Origin: UBA5614 sp034678545 | GTDB taxonomy: Bacteria > Cloacimonadota > Cloacimonadia > Cloacimonadales > Cloacimonadaceae | DNA length: 33,409 nucleotides | NCBI GenBank assembly: GCA_034678545.1 | Contig: JAXDBS010000056.1 | Coordinates: 1-33,409, forward strand | Direction: 5' to 3' | Part shown: one piece after another, positions 8,294-16,781 of the stretch | Position numbering within the stretch: the stretch's first letter is position 1 | Layout of the letters: each line of letters opens with the position of its first letter | Translations under genes and position numbers: made by a program | Notes under the pieces: model-generated | Databases searched by the model: none | What the model was told of the DNA's origin: nothing | What the model saw: the letters and a program-made list of their open reading frames with translations, nothing else

Positions 8294-8382
8294 GCTTTAA
8301 CCTTTCTGTGCCTTGATTGTTTATGGTCAATTATAATAAACAGGATACATTCATGGCGGCAGTGCCTGGGATGTCAACAGTT

Positions 8383-9549
8383 TTAACGCGTAGACTGGTT
8401 CCTGGCCGTGTTCCAGATACCGGAATCATGGTCATTAAAAAAAACAAACTGGAGAAAAGCCAAGAGAGAGGCCCAACCCATGGCAGTGACGTATGAAATC
8501 AATCCGGTACCGGGCAACCTTTTTCCCTGTTTTTGCAGGATCAGTCCGGCCGCGCCCACGGCATAGAACAGGATCTGCAGCCAGAACAGCCACGTGTAAA
8601 ACTCACTGCCCGCAAAGGCGCTGCCAATTAGCATCATCAGTAAAAAAAGCCAGAACAGCCAACGGACCAGCTTGTGGGAAAATAGGATGAAAGCCGTTTT
8701 GCCAAAGCGGAAAGGATTCAGCAGCCGGGCGTATTTGGCAAGGGCGATCCATTCCCCCCTGATGATCCTGGCTTTGCGTCCCAGCTCTTCGATGGCCTGT
8801 TCTGAGACATCTTCCCTGACCGTGGCCCGGGGGACATAGACAGCCTTCTTACCGGAAGCCAGAACCAGCAGAGTGCGCTCGAAATCATCCGCCGTATTGG
8901 GGCGGACCTGTCCGAACAAATCCCTGCGGATCAGGAAGAGGGAGCCGTTGGCGCAGATCACGGAATGCAGGGCGGAATCCAGCTTCTTCAGCCAGGCTTC
9001 GTATTTCCAGTAGAGCCCTTCCCCTGATTCGGAGCAGCCCGCCCTGACCAGTTTCAACTCACCGACCGCCATGCCTGCCTTGGGCTCAGACTGCAGCGCT
9101 TTCACTAAAAGCAGGACGGCGTCCGGAGCAAAGATGGAATTGGCGTCAGTCGAAAGCACGAGGTCTGTCCCGATCCCGGGTTCCGCCCGGTTATGCGCTC
9201 TCTGCTTGCCGCCGCGGGGATGCTGGATCACAAGTTCAATATTGCGGTCCGTGTATTTTTGCACGATCGAGTTGGTTTTATCAGTGGAATCGTCTGAAAT
9301 CACGAGCATTTTAATTTTGTCAGGGGGATAATCCAAAGCCAGGAATGACTCTATCTTCTCCTTAATGTGCAGCTCCTCGTTGTAGGACGGACAGAGAACC
9401 GTTACTGTCGGCAACGCCTCGGTAGTTTTCTCAGCAGTATCCTGGCCGGTTTTTCCACCCCGCGTTAAGAACCATTCCAGCAAAGGATATCCCGCCAGAT
9501 GATAAAGCAGCAGGCCGAAACCGGCCCAGAACAGCATCACGAAAAGCAC
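8383..9549 (-). CDS. Membrane-bound glycosyltransferase family 2
   Basis: 388 residues. One N-terminal membrane helix (about 2-25) is followed by a cytoplasmic GT-A domain with TVTVLCPSYNEE, VISDDSTDKT, a LSTDANS metal-binding region, CANGSLFLIRRDLF, a TADDFE segment and the RxxRGEW block (equivalent to Q/RxxRW of processive GT2 enzymes). At least three C-terminal hydrophobic helices follow (about 290-375). This is the layout of HAS/IcaA-like transferases that extend or transfer sugars at the inner membrane. The GTG start at 9549 is favoured because GCAGG lies upstream; the next ATG (9537) has no ribosome-binding site. It is divergent from the GT4 gene at 9764. The acceptor sugar cannot be told. 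Confidence 0.87.
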   Translation of the reverse strand: MLFVMLFWAGFGLLLYHLAGYPLLEWFLTRGGKTGQDTAEKTTEALPTVTVLCPSYNEELHIKEKIESFLALDYPPDKIKMLVISDDSTDKTNSIVQKYTDRNIELVIQHPRGGKQRAHNRAEPGIGTDLVLSTDANSIFAPDAVLLLVKALQSEPKAGMAVGELKLVRAGCSESGEGLYWKYEAWLKKLDSALHSVICANGSLFLIRRDLFGQVRPNTADDFERTLLVLASGKKAVYVPRATVREDVSEQAIEELGRKARIIRGEWIALAKYARLLNPFRFGKTAFILFSHKLVRWLFWLFLLMMLIGSAFAGSEFYTWLFWLQILFYAVGAAGLILQKQGKRLPGTGLISYVTAMGWASLLAFLQFVFFNDHDSGIWNTARNQSTR

Positions 9550-9722
9550 GCAAGACCTGCTCTGGAGTCAGCCTTATCATCGGGGTCGGGCCACATCGGG
9601 AACGTATTCATAATCTGACCCAAAAGCTGAGCCTGAGCCCTTTCTGTCAATCTTTTTCAGCCTGTGCCCCGGCGATGCAATCCCTTGTCATGGCCAGCGG
9701 GACCACTCTTCTCTGTTTGCGG

Positions 9723-9750
9723 TTGACAGATAAGACAGGAGTAATAATAT
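9723..9750 (+). promoter_or_regulatory. Candidate sigma-70 promoter for the GT4 pair
   Basis: TTGACA at 9723-9728, a 16-bp spacer and TAATAT at 9745-9750 lie in the 214-bp gap (9550-9763) between divergent glycosyltransferase genes. Predicted transcription would begin only a few bases before the ATG at 9764, which also lacks a clear Shine-Dalgarno sequence, so the message might be near-leaderless. The rest of the gap shows nothing recognisable. Confidence 0.4.
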
Positions 9751-9763
9751 AGATTACGGTAAT

Positions 9764-10921
9764 ATGAAAAAAGTGCTGATCATCACCGACATGTTTCCGG
9801 ATAAGTTCAATCCGGTCTCGGGCATTTTCGTCAGGCACCAGGTGGATGAACTGACCAAACGGTATGAAATCAGGGTGGTCGCAACTTCCTTTCCCCACCG
9901 GAGAGAGATGATCACCTCGCAATTTTCATCCTATGAAGTATCATACGTTTTTTATCCTTTGCTGGGGGGTTTCTTTCTCTCCGCTATTCCGCAGTACCGG
10001 CGTTTGGCCATCCCGATAGTCAAACAAACGGTAGAATCCTGGGGACCGGATATCATCCATGTCCACGACTGCCGCCACATTCCGGAGCTCTGGCTGCTGA
10101 GTCGCTGCCTAACCGGATACCTGGCTAAAAAATTCCTTACTGTCCATAATGTCAGGACCCATCCCGGCATGATCGCGGATTCGACATTCAAGTGGTTTTA
10201 CAGGATAACACTGCCAAGCGCCTACAGCGGCTGGAATCACATTTTCACAGTCAATGACAAGCTTAAAACGACTCTGTCTGCCTATGCCGGGAACACGCCG
10301 GTTTCGGTCATCGGCAATGCCGTCAGTCCTTCCCCTCAGAGCGATAAGGACATCAGGGAAGAATACAGGATCCTGACCGCCCCTGGCTGCTTCAATATCA
10401 TCTCGGCGGGAAACCTGAAAGCGGAAAAAGGATTTGACTGCCTGATCAAAGCTGTCTCGGAACTAAAGAAAAACGGCAAGTCGATCCGCCTGGTGATCGT
10501 GGGGGACGGGCCCGAAAAGGAAAACCTCAGCCGACTGATATCGAGTCTGGACCTGGGAAATGATGTGCTCCTGGCGGGGCAGATGGAGAACTCTTCACTG
10601 CGGCAGATCTACACTTTGTTCGATGCATTTGTGTTGGCCAGTTACAGCGAAACCTTCGGCATCGTATATCTGGAAGCGATGTCGGCAGGGCTGCCGGCGG
10701 TCGGCATCAGGGGCCAGGGCATTGACGGAGTTATCAGGCACGGCGAGAATGGCCTGTTGGCCAGGCCCAGGGATGTCTCGGACCTGGTCGCCCAGATCAG
10801 ATTTCTCATGCTGAACAAACCGGAGGCCGGAGCAATGGCAGCGCGTGGAAAGCAGCTGGTTGATCAGGATTACCAGTTGTCCGGACTCATTGAACGGATT
10901 GCCGGGGTTTATGAACAATAA
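9764..10921 (+). CDS. Glycosyltransferase family 4
   Basis: 385 residues with the GT-B layout. The N-terminal acceptor domain starts KVLIITDMFPDKFNPVSGIFVRHQVDEL and contains IIHVHDCRHIPELWLLS and TVHNVRTHPG. The C-terminal nucleotide-sugar domain has ISAGNLKAEKGFDCLIKAV, VIVGDGPEKENLSRLI, and the E-x7-E motif in YSETFGIVYLEAMSAGLPAVG, then GENGLLARPRDVSDL. This supports a retaining transferase using a nucleotide sugar for surface-glycan assembly. The next gene starts inside its last codons, so the two are co-translated. Donor and acceptor are unknown. Confidence 0.92.
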   Translation: MKKVLIITDMFPDKFNPVSGIFVRHQVDELTKRYEIRVVATSFPHRREMITSQFSSYEVSYVFYPLLGGFFLSAIPQYRRLAIPIVKQTVESWGPDIIHVHDCRHIPELWLLSRCLTGYLAKKFLTVHNVRTHPGMIADSTFKWFYRITLPSAYSGWNHIFTVNDKLKTTLSAYAGNTPVSVIGNAVSPSPQSDKDIREEYRILTAPGCFNIISAGNLKAEKGFDCLIKAVSELKKNGKSIRLVIVGDGPEKENLSRLISSLDLGNDVLLAGQMENSSLRQIYTLFDAFVLASYSETFGIVYLEAMSAGLPAVGIRGQGIDGVIRHGENGLLARPRDVSDLVAQIRFLMLNKPEAGAMAARGKQLVDQDYQLSGLIERIAGVYEQ

Positions 10922-12176
10922 GCTCCTGATGCTGGTCAATGAATTCCCGCCCTCGGCGGAGAGCGGAGTACAGCGTCCGGTTAAATTTCTCAAGTACCTG
11001 GTCAGGAACGGTTGGGAAGTATATGTGGTTACTCCGGCCAAGGCGGTTAAGCAGGTGATCTCTGACCCCAGCCTGGAACAGGATATCCCATCCGCAGCCA
11101 AAATCTTCCGGACTCGCAGTTGGGGCATCAGCGAAGAAAAACTGCCCGGACTGAAACCCAAAATTGATAAGCAAGGTCTCGGAGATGGCGTCCGCAAACT
11201 CATCAAGCTGGTCAACGACCTGATCTTTCCCTTCGACAAGCAGATCGGCTGGGTGCCGTTCGCTGTTTGGACTGCCGTGCGGCTGATAAGGAAACACGGC
11301 ATCAGCAACCTGTACATTACTGCCTTCCCGTTTTCCGCCTTTAGGGTTGGCATCACACTCAAGCGCCTGTTTGGAAAAAAACTCTTCTGGGTGGCCGACT
11401 ACCGGGACGCCTGGCAGTTCGCGCCCATACTGCAGAAGCAGGTTCTGCCTTTCCGCTTCCGCCGCATATGCAAAACGGACGAGAAGGTGCTCCGGACGGC
11501 CGACCATATCGTCTTCACCTCTCCCTTTGTCCTGGACCGCTACAGGTCAAAGTATCCCTGGCTGGCAGACAAGTCGGACAGTATTACCAACGGCTATGAC
11601 GAGGATGATTTCACTGGCCTGCAGCCGCAAAGTTTTAACAAATTCACCCTCGTTTACATGGGCAAGATCTATCCGGCCAAGGGCAGCCCCCTGCCATTAC
11701 TGAGAGCTTTAAACAAGGCTTTGGACCTGGATCTGCAATTCCTGCACCTGGGCACCGTCGGCAAATCAGTTCTTGAGCAGATCAATCTTGAAGGGTTGAA
11801 AATCTACAATTACCTCGGCTATAAATCCCACCCGGAAGCATTGTCATACTCGGCCGGAGCTGACATCAACGTGATCATCGTCAACAACGATCCTGATTCG
11901 CAGGGAGTTATCCCCGGCAAGCTGTTCGAGCTGATCCGCATCGGCAAGCCGATCCTGGCTGTGGGGCCCCGAGCCAGCGTGGTGGAAAAGATTGTCACTG
12001 AAACTCAGGCGGGCACTTATGTTTGCAGCGATGATGAGCAACAGATTGCGCAATCGTTGAAACAACTGATGGGCGGCTTCCAGTCACGAATTGATATCAG
12101 TCAGATCGAGCAGTATTCGAGGCAGGCTTGTACGCAAAGGCTGGAACGGATCTTCACTGATCGGCGGCCCGGCTGA
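10911..12176 (+). CDS. Glycosyltransferase family 4 (second copy, divergent)
   Basis: 421 residues from the ATG at 10911, which overlaps the preceding transferase by 11 bp. An upstream in-frame start at 10845 would lie deep inside that gene and is not needed. The N-terminal NEFPPSAESGVQRPVKFLKYL is the opening of the GT4 branch that begins by locating the glycine-rich loop. Then come ADYRDAWQF, FTSPFVLDRYRSKYP, ITNGYDEDDF, LVYMGKIYPAKG and the C-terminal VIPGKLFELIRIGKPILAVG, which is the E-x-E-like region of this branch. It ends 9 bp before the convergent GT9 gene, with no room for a terminator. The substrate is unknown. Confidence 0.88.
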   Translation: MNNKLLMLVNEFPPSAESGVQRPVKFLKYLVRNGWEVYVVTPAKAVKQVISDPSLEQDIPSAAKIFRTRSWGISEEKLPGLKPKIDKQGLGDGVRKLIKLVNDLIFPFDKQIGWVPFAVWTAVRLIRKHGISNLYITAFPFSAFRVGITLKRLFGKKLFWVADYRDAWQFAPILQKQVLPFRFRRICKTDEKVLRTADHIVFTSPFVLDRYRSKYPWLADKSDSITNGYDEDDFTGLQPQSFNKFTLVYMGKIYPAKGSPLPLLRALNKALDLDLQFLHLGTVGKSVLEQINLEGLKIYNYLGYKSHPEALSYSAGADINVIIVNNDPDSQGVIPGKLFELIRIGKPILAVGPRASVVEKIVTETQAGTYVCSDDEQQIAQSLKQLMGGFQSRIDISQIEQYSRQACTQRLERIFTDRRPG

Positions 12177-12185
12177 TCAGCACCC

Positions 12186-13223
12186 TTACTCAATAAACAA
12201 TTCCACGAACCGGTTTAGCACGGCTTCCGGACTCAGCTGGGTTAGGCACTCGCCCCGGCAGTTTCTCCGTTTATGACTGACGCAGGGCGCGCAGACCAGC
12301 TCCAGCCGGATCACGTGGTTGCGGTCCGAAAAAGGTTTGGTCTCCCTTTCGTCGCCGGGTCCGAAGATGGTCAGCGTTTTGATGTCAAAGCAGGCGGCAA
12401 CGTGGCCCAGCCCGGAATCGGTGTTGATGAAATAATCCAGTTTGGAGATGGCGGCCGCCACTCTGTTCAGGGCCTGGTTGGACAGCAGCAGGGCACCCGT
12501 CTGGTGGCTGATGAAACTGGCTTCGGCCTGCTCTTCCGGCCCGCCGATCACGAGGATTTCACAGCTGATCTTCTCACGCAGCATCCGGATCAGTGAGATA
12601 AAATACTCCCCCGGCCAGCGCCTGTATTTGTTCCTCGTCAGGCAGCCGGGATGGATCCCCATCACAGTTTTACCCTTCAGGGAATTATCCTGAAAATACT
12701 TCTCAGTCCAGGCGAGGCTGTCTTTGCTTAAGTCATAGTGAGGTTCTAATCCAGAAGCCAGGCTTGCCCTTTCGGGCAGACTGACGGCCAGCTGCAGCAA
12801 TCCGTAATTGCTCTCAGCCCGGGAGACACCATCTTTCAACCTGGAGTAAGAATTCAGGAAAGGAAAGCGCTTCTCCCGGTATTCTCCGATCTTGTTCTCG
12901 GCGCGCAGGAACAGCAGGAACAGCCCTGCCTTCCAGACTGTAACGCCCGAACTGAAAAGGGCTGCATCATATTTTTTCCTGCGAAGAATCAGCAAAGCCC
13001 GGACCAGCCTGACCGGATGCCACGAGCAAAACCGGATCTGTCCAGTGTAGAACGCCAGCCTGACCGGATCCGCAGCTGCCGGCTGAAAGACCAGGAAGTC
13101 AAACCTTGCCTCCGGATGATTCTTGCAGGAGGCTTCCAAGGCGGGCGTAAGCAGGATCATATCCCCCAGGCCCCAAGTGTGTATGATGAGGATATCTGTT
13201 CTAGTTTTTTGCGCTGAAATCAT
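12186..13223 (-). CDS. Glycosyltransferase family 9 (heptosyltransferase-like)
   Basis: 345 residues resembling ADP-heptose:LPS heptosyltransferases. The opening ILIIHTWGLGDMILLTPALEA is the family's N-terminal acceptor-side block. TVMGIHPGCLTRNKYRRWPGEYF corresponds to the G-x-H-P-G nucleotide-binding strand. NTDSGLGHVAACFDIKTLTIFGPGD is the conserved ADP-sugar-binding motif, followed by CAPCVSHKRRNCRGECLTQL, a cysteine-containing stretch common in these enzymes. It suggests a lipopolysaccharide core and therefore a Gram-negative envelope. ATG at 13223 overlaps the upstream EamA gene by 23 bp. AGGA is only one base from the start, so translational coupling is likely. Confidence 0.9.
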   Translation of the reverse strand: MISAQKTRTDILIIHTWGLGDMILLTPALEASCKNHPEARFDFLVFQPAAADPVRLAFYTGQIRFCSWHPVRLVRALLILRRKKYDAALFSSGVTVWKAGLFLLFLRAENKIGEYREKRFPFLNSYSRLKDGVSRAESNYGLLQLAVSLPERASLASGLEPHYDLSKDSLAWTEKYFQDNSLKGKTVMGIHPGCLTRNKYRRWPGEYFISLIRMLREKISCEILVIGGPEEQAEASFISHQTGALLLSNQALNRVAAAISKLDYFINTDSGLGHVAACFDIKTLTIFGPGDERETKPFSDRNHVIRLELVCAPCVSHKRRNCRGECLTQLSPEAVLNRFVELFIE

Positions 13224-14145
13224 TTCCTGTCGGCTTTCGTTTTTTGATCAGTTCCGCAAAGCGCAACACAGAGTTTCGGCTAAGGCTGAGGATGATGATG
13301 GCGATGCCTGCCAGCTGCAGCGGAGCGATGCGTTCGCGGTGGATGAGCCAGGCCAGGGTGGCCGCCACTGCCGGCTTCAGGAAGAAATAGAGCGAAGCCC
13401 GGCCCGCCCCGATCCTGCTGACAGCCGCGAAGTACATGATATAGGCGATGCCGGTCACGAACATGCTCAGATAGAGAAGGATCAGCACATTCTTTAAGGT
13501 GGGTGAGAAGAGCACCTCTTTCCCTGCAGCCGCGGAATATGCGAATAGCGCAACAGCGCCGAAGATGAAGGTGAGGCTCAGGCTCAGGAGGTTGCCATGC
13601 CTCGCCACCAGTCGCTTGGAATAAACCGTGTAGATGGCAAAAGTCAAGGCGGCGGCCAAGCCGAACAACACGCCCGACAGCAGATCTCGCGATCCGGCCA
13701 AAAGTTCTTTTTCGCCGTAGATGATGCAAAACAGCCCCGCCAGTCCCAGCGTCAGGCCGATCAGGTGCAGGGCTGTGATCTTTTCCCGCAAAAACAGCCA
13801 GGCGAAAAAAGCCACGAACAGCGTGTTTGTGCTCACGATCACGGCGCTCAGGACGGCCTTGCCGTAATAGACCGAGAGCTGCAAAAACAGCATGCTGATA
13901 CAGACGTTAAGCACGCCGGCCAGGAAGAATTTCGGACATGCCCTCAGCAGGAGCCTGTCACTGCGCAGCGCTTGTTCCCTGATCGCGATAGGCAGGATCA
14001 GCAGACCCCCGGTCAGGAAGCGCCAGGCCGTGATGCCATAAGCGGAGATGCCGCTGCCGATGCTCTTGCCCGCCACTTCGATGGTGGAAAAGAGCACGAT
14101 GGCCAGGATGCTCAGCAGGTGGGGATCAAAAACGCTGTTCTTCAA
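13201..14145 (-). CDS. EamA/DMT-superfamily transporter
   Basis: 314 residues with about ten hydrophobic helices in two five-helix halves, the drug/metabolite transporter plan. Recognisable pieces are the first-half GISAYGITAWRFLTGGLLILP, VIVSTNTLFVAFFAWLFLREKIT and LGLAGLFCIIYGE, and the second-half IYTVYSKRLVARHG, GIAYIMYFAAVSRIGAGRASLYFFLKPAVAATLAWLIHRER and LAGIAIIILS. The reading frame opens with TTG at 14145 directly after an in-frame TAA, with no good ribosome-binding site, so the exact start is uncertain. Its overlap with the GT9 gene hints at export of a glycan or lipid intermediate, but members of this family carry many solutes. Confidence 0.88.
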   Translation of the reverse strand: MKNSVFDPHLLSILAIVLFSTIEVAGKSIGSGISAYGITAWRFLTGGLLILPIAIREQALRSDRLLLRACPKFFLAGVLNVCISMLFLQLSVYYGKAVLSAVIVSTNTLFVAFFAWLFLREKITALHLIGLTLGLAGLFCIIYGEKELLAGSRDLLSGVLFGLAAALTFAIYTVYSKRLVARHGNLLSLSLTFIFGAVALFAYSAAAGKEVLFSPTLKNVLILLYLSMFVTGIAYIMYFAAVSRIGAGRASLYFFLKPAVAATLAWLIHRERIAPLQLAGIAIIILSLSRNSVLRFAELIKKRKPTGNDFSAKN

Positions 14146-14163
14146 TTATGGGATGCGGATATT

Positions 14164-14205
14164 AAAAGGGAGGGACGGGCCTTGTTTAAAAAACCCGCCT
14201 TCCCC
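14164..14205 (-). terminator. Candidate intrinsic terminator after the secreted lamin-tail protein gene
   Basis: Read on the minus strand, GGGGAAGGCGGG and CCCGTCCCTCCC can pair with a two-by-two internal loop and two G-U pairs, and the 3' arm is followed by TTTT. It lies between the stop at 14221 and the EamA start at 14145. The imperfect stem and long loop make it a moderate call. Confidence 0.4.
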
Positions 14206-14220
14206 TTGTTAATGCGTCCG

Positions 14221-15957
14221 TTATCTCAGCAGGACCATTTTGCGGCTGGCCGTGTAGGTGCCGCCTTTGATCTTGTAGAGGTAGATGCCGGCGCTGGCGG
14301 TTCTGCCCCGGTCATCCTGCCCGTTCCAGGTCAGGCTGAGCGGCCCGGCGGTCTTGGCGCTGGCGGACAAGGTCCGGACCAGCTGGCCTTTCAGGTTATA
14401 GATTTCGATCCCGACAGCCTGCGGCGCCTTCACGTCAACAGTTATGGTGGTCATGGGCTTGAATGGATTGGGATGATTGCCCAACAGCCGGACGCTTGGG
14501 CCAGTCGCTACCTCGTCCTGGATGCTGACAGGGAGGAAATCCGCCATGGCGCGGGCTGTCACCTGGTAGGTATTGTCATACTGGGTGGTGATTAGCAGCA
14601 TGTCAAAATCGCCCTGCGGGATACTCTGGCCTATGTAATCCGCTTCGTAGAAATTCGTCCTGAACATGATCTGTCCCGTTCCGTCGCCGATCGTATATTC
14701 CGTACCGGTGGCGAAGGGGGTCGATGCGTCAGTGAAGGAGGCGTTGTTTACGCGGACCAGTTCCGATTCATGGGCCTCAAAATTGGTGTTGAGTTCACTG
14801 ACAGTTACCATCGCGATGGGGATGTCGTTGCCGGAGGAAACCGAAGCCGGGAAATTCTGGAAGGGCGTCAACTGGAGCGTGTTATGGTAGGTGTTCAGCG
14901 TTCCGATAATGCCCGCGACCGCGTCCCCGATCTGGTACTCGGTGGTGATGGTGCCGTAATAATCATCCACTGCGATACCGCCGGTGGCGTCCTGGAACCA
15001 TTTCTGATGCCGGTTGGTATGCTGATAGGTGAGGATGGCTTCCCCCGTGACGCGGTAGATGGTTGTATTATCCGCGGTGGCGGCGCGCAATTGGGCAATG
15101 GTCGCCAGCTCGGTCACCGGAAGTTCCATGATCGTGAAATAAGCGTCCGATGTGTCCACCGCAGCTCCGTTAACAGCCCCGACCCTGACCCTGTACTGGT
15201 TGCCGGCGGGCCAGTTCGTACTCGCGATGAAGTCGTAGGAACCGGAATTTGTAGCGGAACCGTCAATGATCGAAAGGTTTTCTCCGTTCATGATCCCGAT
15301 ATTGACGTTGCCGTCAAAGTTGCCGCTGGTCCAGGTGATGGTGTAGGTCTGCCCGTAATACCAGGTGACCGCCGTGTTGGGATAGGTGATAAAGATGTAG
15401 GGATCAGTGGTGCCGCCCGTAAAGGTATGCATGCCCAGGTCGCTGAACGTGTTTTGCGGATACTGGGTCCACTGGTCAAAGCTGAAGCTGGTCGTGGGGC
15501 TGGCCACGTTGGCGTTGCGGACCAGAGTCATGTCCTGGCCCCAATACTCCACCTGGTCCACTATGCCCACCACGTCAATCATCACGCCGTTGCGGAAAAG
15601 GGCCACTGCGTCATTGCCGTTGTGGTTCACTGCCTGGCTGGTGGTGGCCAGGTCCACATAGGGCTCTCCGGCGAGGTTGGTGCCACCGGTGCTGGAATTG
15701 ACGATCACGAACACGTCGTTGTTGGCCAGGGTTCCGGAGAGGACTAGTTCGTTGCCGAAAGCTCCGGCACCGTTGGTCTGTTTCTTCAGAGAAACCGTGG
15801 ACAGGTCAACCGGTCCCCCCGTTCCGTTGAAGATCTCGATGGCTTTGTTATAGGAACTGCCCTCCACATATTCGGAGATGATCAGGTCGGTCGCCTGGGC
15901 CGAAAGGAACGCAGTGACGCTGATGAGCGCCAGTATGATCAGGCTGCGCAGTTTCAT
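14221..15957 (-). CDS. Secreted lamin-tail-domain protein with C-terminal FlgD-like sorting module
   Basis: 578 residues. A signal peptide (about 1-22) ends ALISVTAFLSAQA. Residues about 23-130 form a lamin-tail-like domain (DLIISEYVEGSSYNKAIEIFNG, then VDLSTVSLKKQTNG). About 190-280 is a beta-sandwich (YIFITYPNTAVTWYYGQTYTI) that resembles Ser-Thr-rich/GPI-anchored-type repeats. About 285-475 contains a nucleic-acid-binding OB-like region (YRVTGEAIL, WFQDATGGIAVDDYYG). The last about 85 residues are the sorting module: NHPNPFKPMTTI, IEIYNLKGQLVRTL, WNGQDDRGRTASAGIYLYKI and RKMVLL. A strong AAGGAGGA lies 8 bases before ATG 15957. It follows cdsA by only 14 bp. Its role is unknown; related proteins are often extracellular nucleases or adhesins, but no nuclease active site is visible. 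Confidence 0.85.
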   Translation of the reverse strand: MKLRSLIILALISVTAFLSAQATDLIISEYVEGSSYNKAIEIFNGTGGPVDLSTVSLKKQTNGAGAFGNELVLSGTLANNDVFVIVNSSTGGTNLAGEPYVDLATTSQAVNHNGNDAVALFRNGVMIDVVGIVDQVEYWGQDMTLVRNANVASPTTSFSFDQWTQYPQNTFSDLGMHTFTGGTTDPYIFITYPNTAVTWYYGQTYTITWTSGNFDGNVNIGIMNGENLSIIDGSATNSGSYDFIASTNWPAGNQYRVRVGAVNGAAVDTSDAYFTIMELPVTELATIAQLRAATADNTTIYRVTGEAILTYQHTNRHQKWFQDATGGIAVDDYYGTITTEYQIGDAVAGIIGTLNTYHNTLQLTPFQNFPASVSSGNDIPIAMVTVSELNTNFEAHESELVRVNNASFTDASTPFATGTEYTIGDGTGQIMFRTNFYEADYIGQSIPQGDFDMLLITTQYDNTYQVTARAMADFLPVSIQDEVATGPSVRLLGNHPNPFKPMTTITVDVKAPQAVGIEIYNLKGQLVRTLSASAKTAGPLSLTWNGQDDRGRTASAGIYLYKIKGGTYTASRKMVLLR

Positions 15958-15971
15958 GTTTGTATCCTCCT

Positions 15972-16781
15972 TCAGGGAATTATCTTCAGTAAAAAATATA
16001 ACACGGGGCCCGCGATAAGCAAGCTGTCAAACCGGTCCAACACGCCCCCGTGCCCGGGGATGACGTTGCTGCTGTCCTTGACACCACCCAGCCGCTTGAG
16101 CTTGGATTCGAGCAGGTCGCCCAGCTGGCCGAACACCCCGGCGCACAGCGCGAGCAAGAGCAATTGCCGCGTGCTCCAGACTGTCCTGCTCAAAACCAGA
16201 ATGGCGCAGACAACAAAGGGAGCGGTCACCCCGGCGATGAATCCTTCCAGCGACTTGTTGGGGCTGACGGGAAAGATGCCCCGCTTCCGACCGAATTTCA
16301 GGCCGATGAAATAGGCCGCGCTGTCCGTGATCCAGATTAGGATAAGTAAAGCCAAAACCAGTTTCAAGTCAAGGAATTCCGCTCCCAGCCGGTAGAGCAG
16401 CCCGGGCAGAACGCCAATGTATATCCAGCCCAGGACTGTGACCAAATAAGTTTTCCAGCCGCTCAGGACAAAGGGCGCGTTGTCCTGGATGAAGGCGCGG
16501 GGCAGGATCAGCAGGACAAGGATCAAAATCTGCCAGAGGGGGGAGGAGGGCAGAAACTCCGGCCTCGCCACGCACAGGAAAATGAACAGGCTCAGCAGGA
16601 TGTCAGGCAAAGAGCTGAACAACTCCCGCCCCTTCAGGATGCGTCCGTATTCCCATGTCCCGAGCGCGCTGACCAATCCCAGGAAGATCAGCAGCGGGAT
16701 CCCTCCGAACCAGAAGACGCAGATCAGCAGAGGGATGCCGACCGCGGCAATGCCTATGCGGCTGGCCAGATCCTTACTCAC
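15972..16781 (-). CDS. cdsA: Phosphatidate cytidylyltransferase
   Basis: An integral membrane enzyme that makes CDP-diacylglycerol from phosphatidate and CTP for phospholipid synthesis. 269 residues from the GTG at 16781, which overlaps the uppS stop in GTGAGTAA with GGCGGGA upstream. A TTG at 16820 would add 13 residues inside uppS and is less likely. About eight hydrophobic helices are seen. The family signature appears near the C-terminus as KRLGGVKDSSNVIPGHGGVLDRFDSLL, preceded by ITDSAAYFIGLKFGRKRGIFPVSPNKSLEGFIAG. The uppS-cdsA order is the common bacterial arrangement. Confidence 0.94.
   Translation of the reverse strand: MSKDLASRIGIAAVGIPLLICVFWFGGIPLLIFLGLVSALGTWEYGRILKGRELFSSLPDILLSLFIFLCVARPEFLPSSPLWQILILVLLILPRAFIQDNAPFVLSGWKTYLVTVLGWIYIGVLPGLLYRLGAEFLDLKLVLALLILIWITDSAAYFIGLKFGRKRGIFPVSPNKSLEGFIAGVTAPFVVCAILVLSRTVWSTRQLLLLALCAGVFGQLGDLLESKLKRLGGVKDSSNVIPGHGGVLDRFDSLLIAGPVLYFLLKIIP

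Noticed and set aside
13597..14595. 332-codon plus-strand frame
   Set aside because: It runs across the EamA gene, the terminator and the end of the secreted protein gene; low-complexity Q/D/G-rich composition with no motif.
14770..15747. 325-codon plus-strand frame opposite the lamin-tail protein
   Set aside because: Antisense shadow of a protein with signal peptide and sorting module; no independent evidence.
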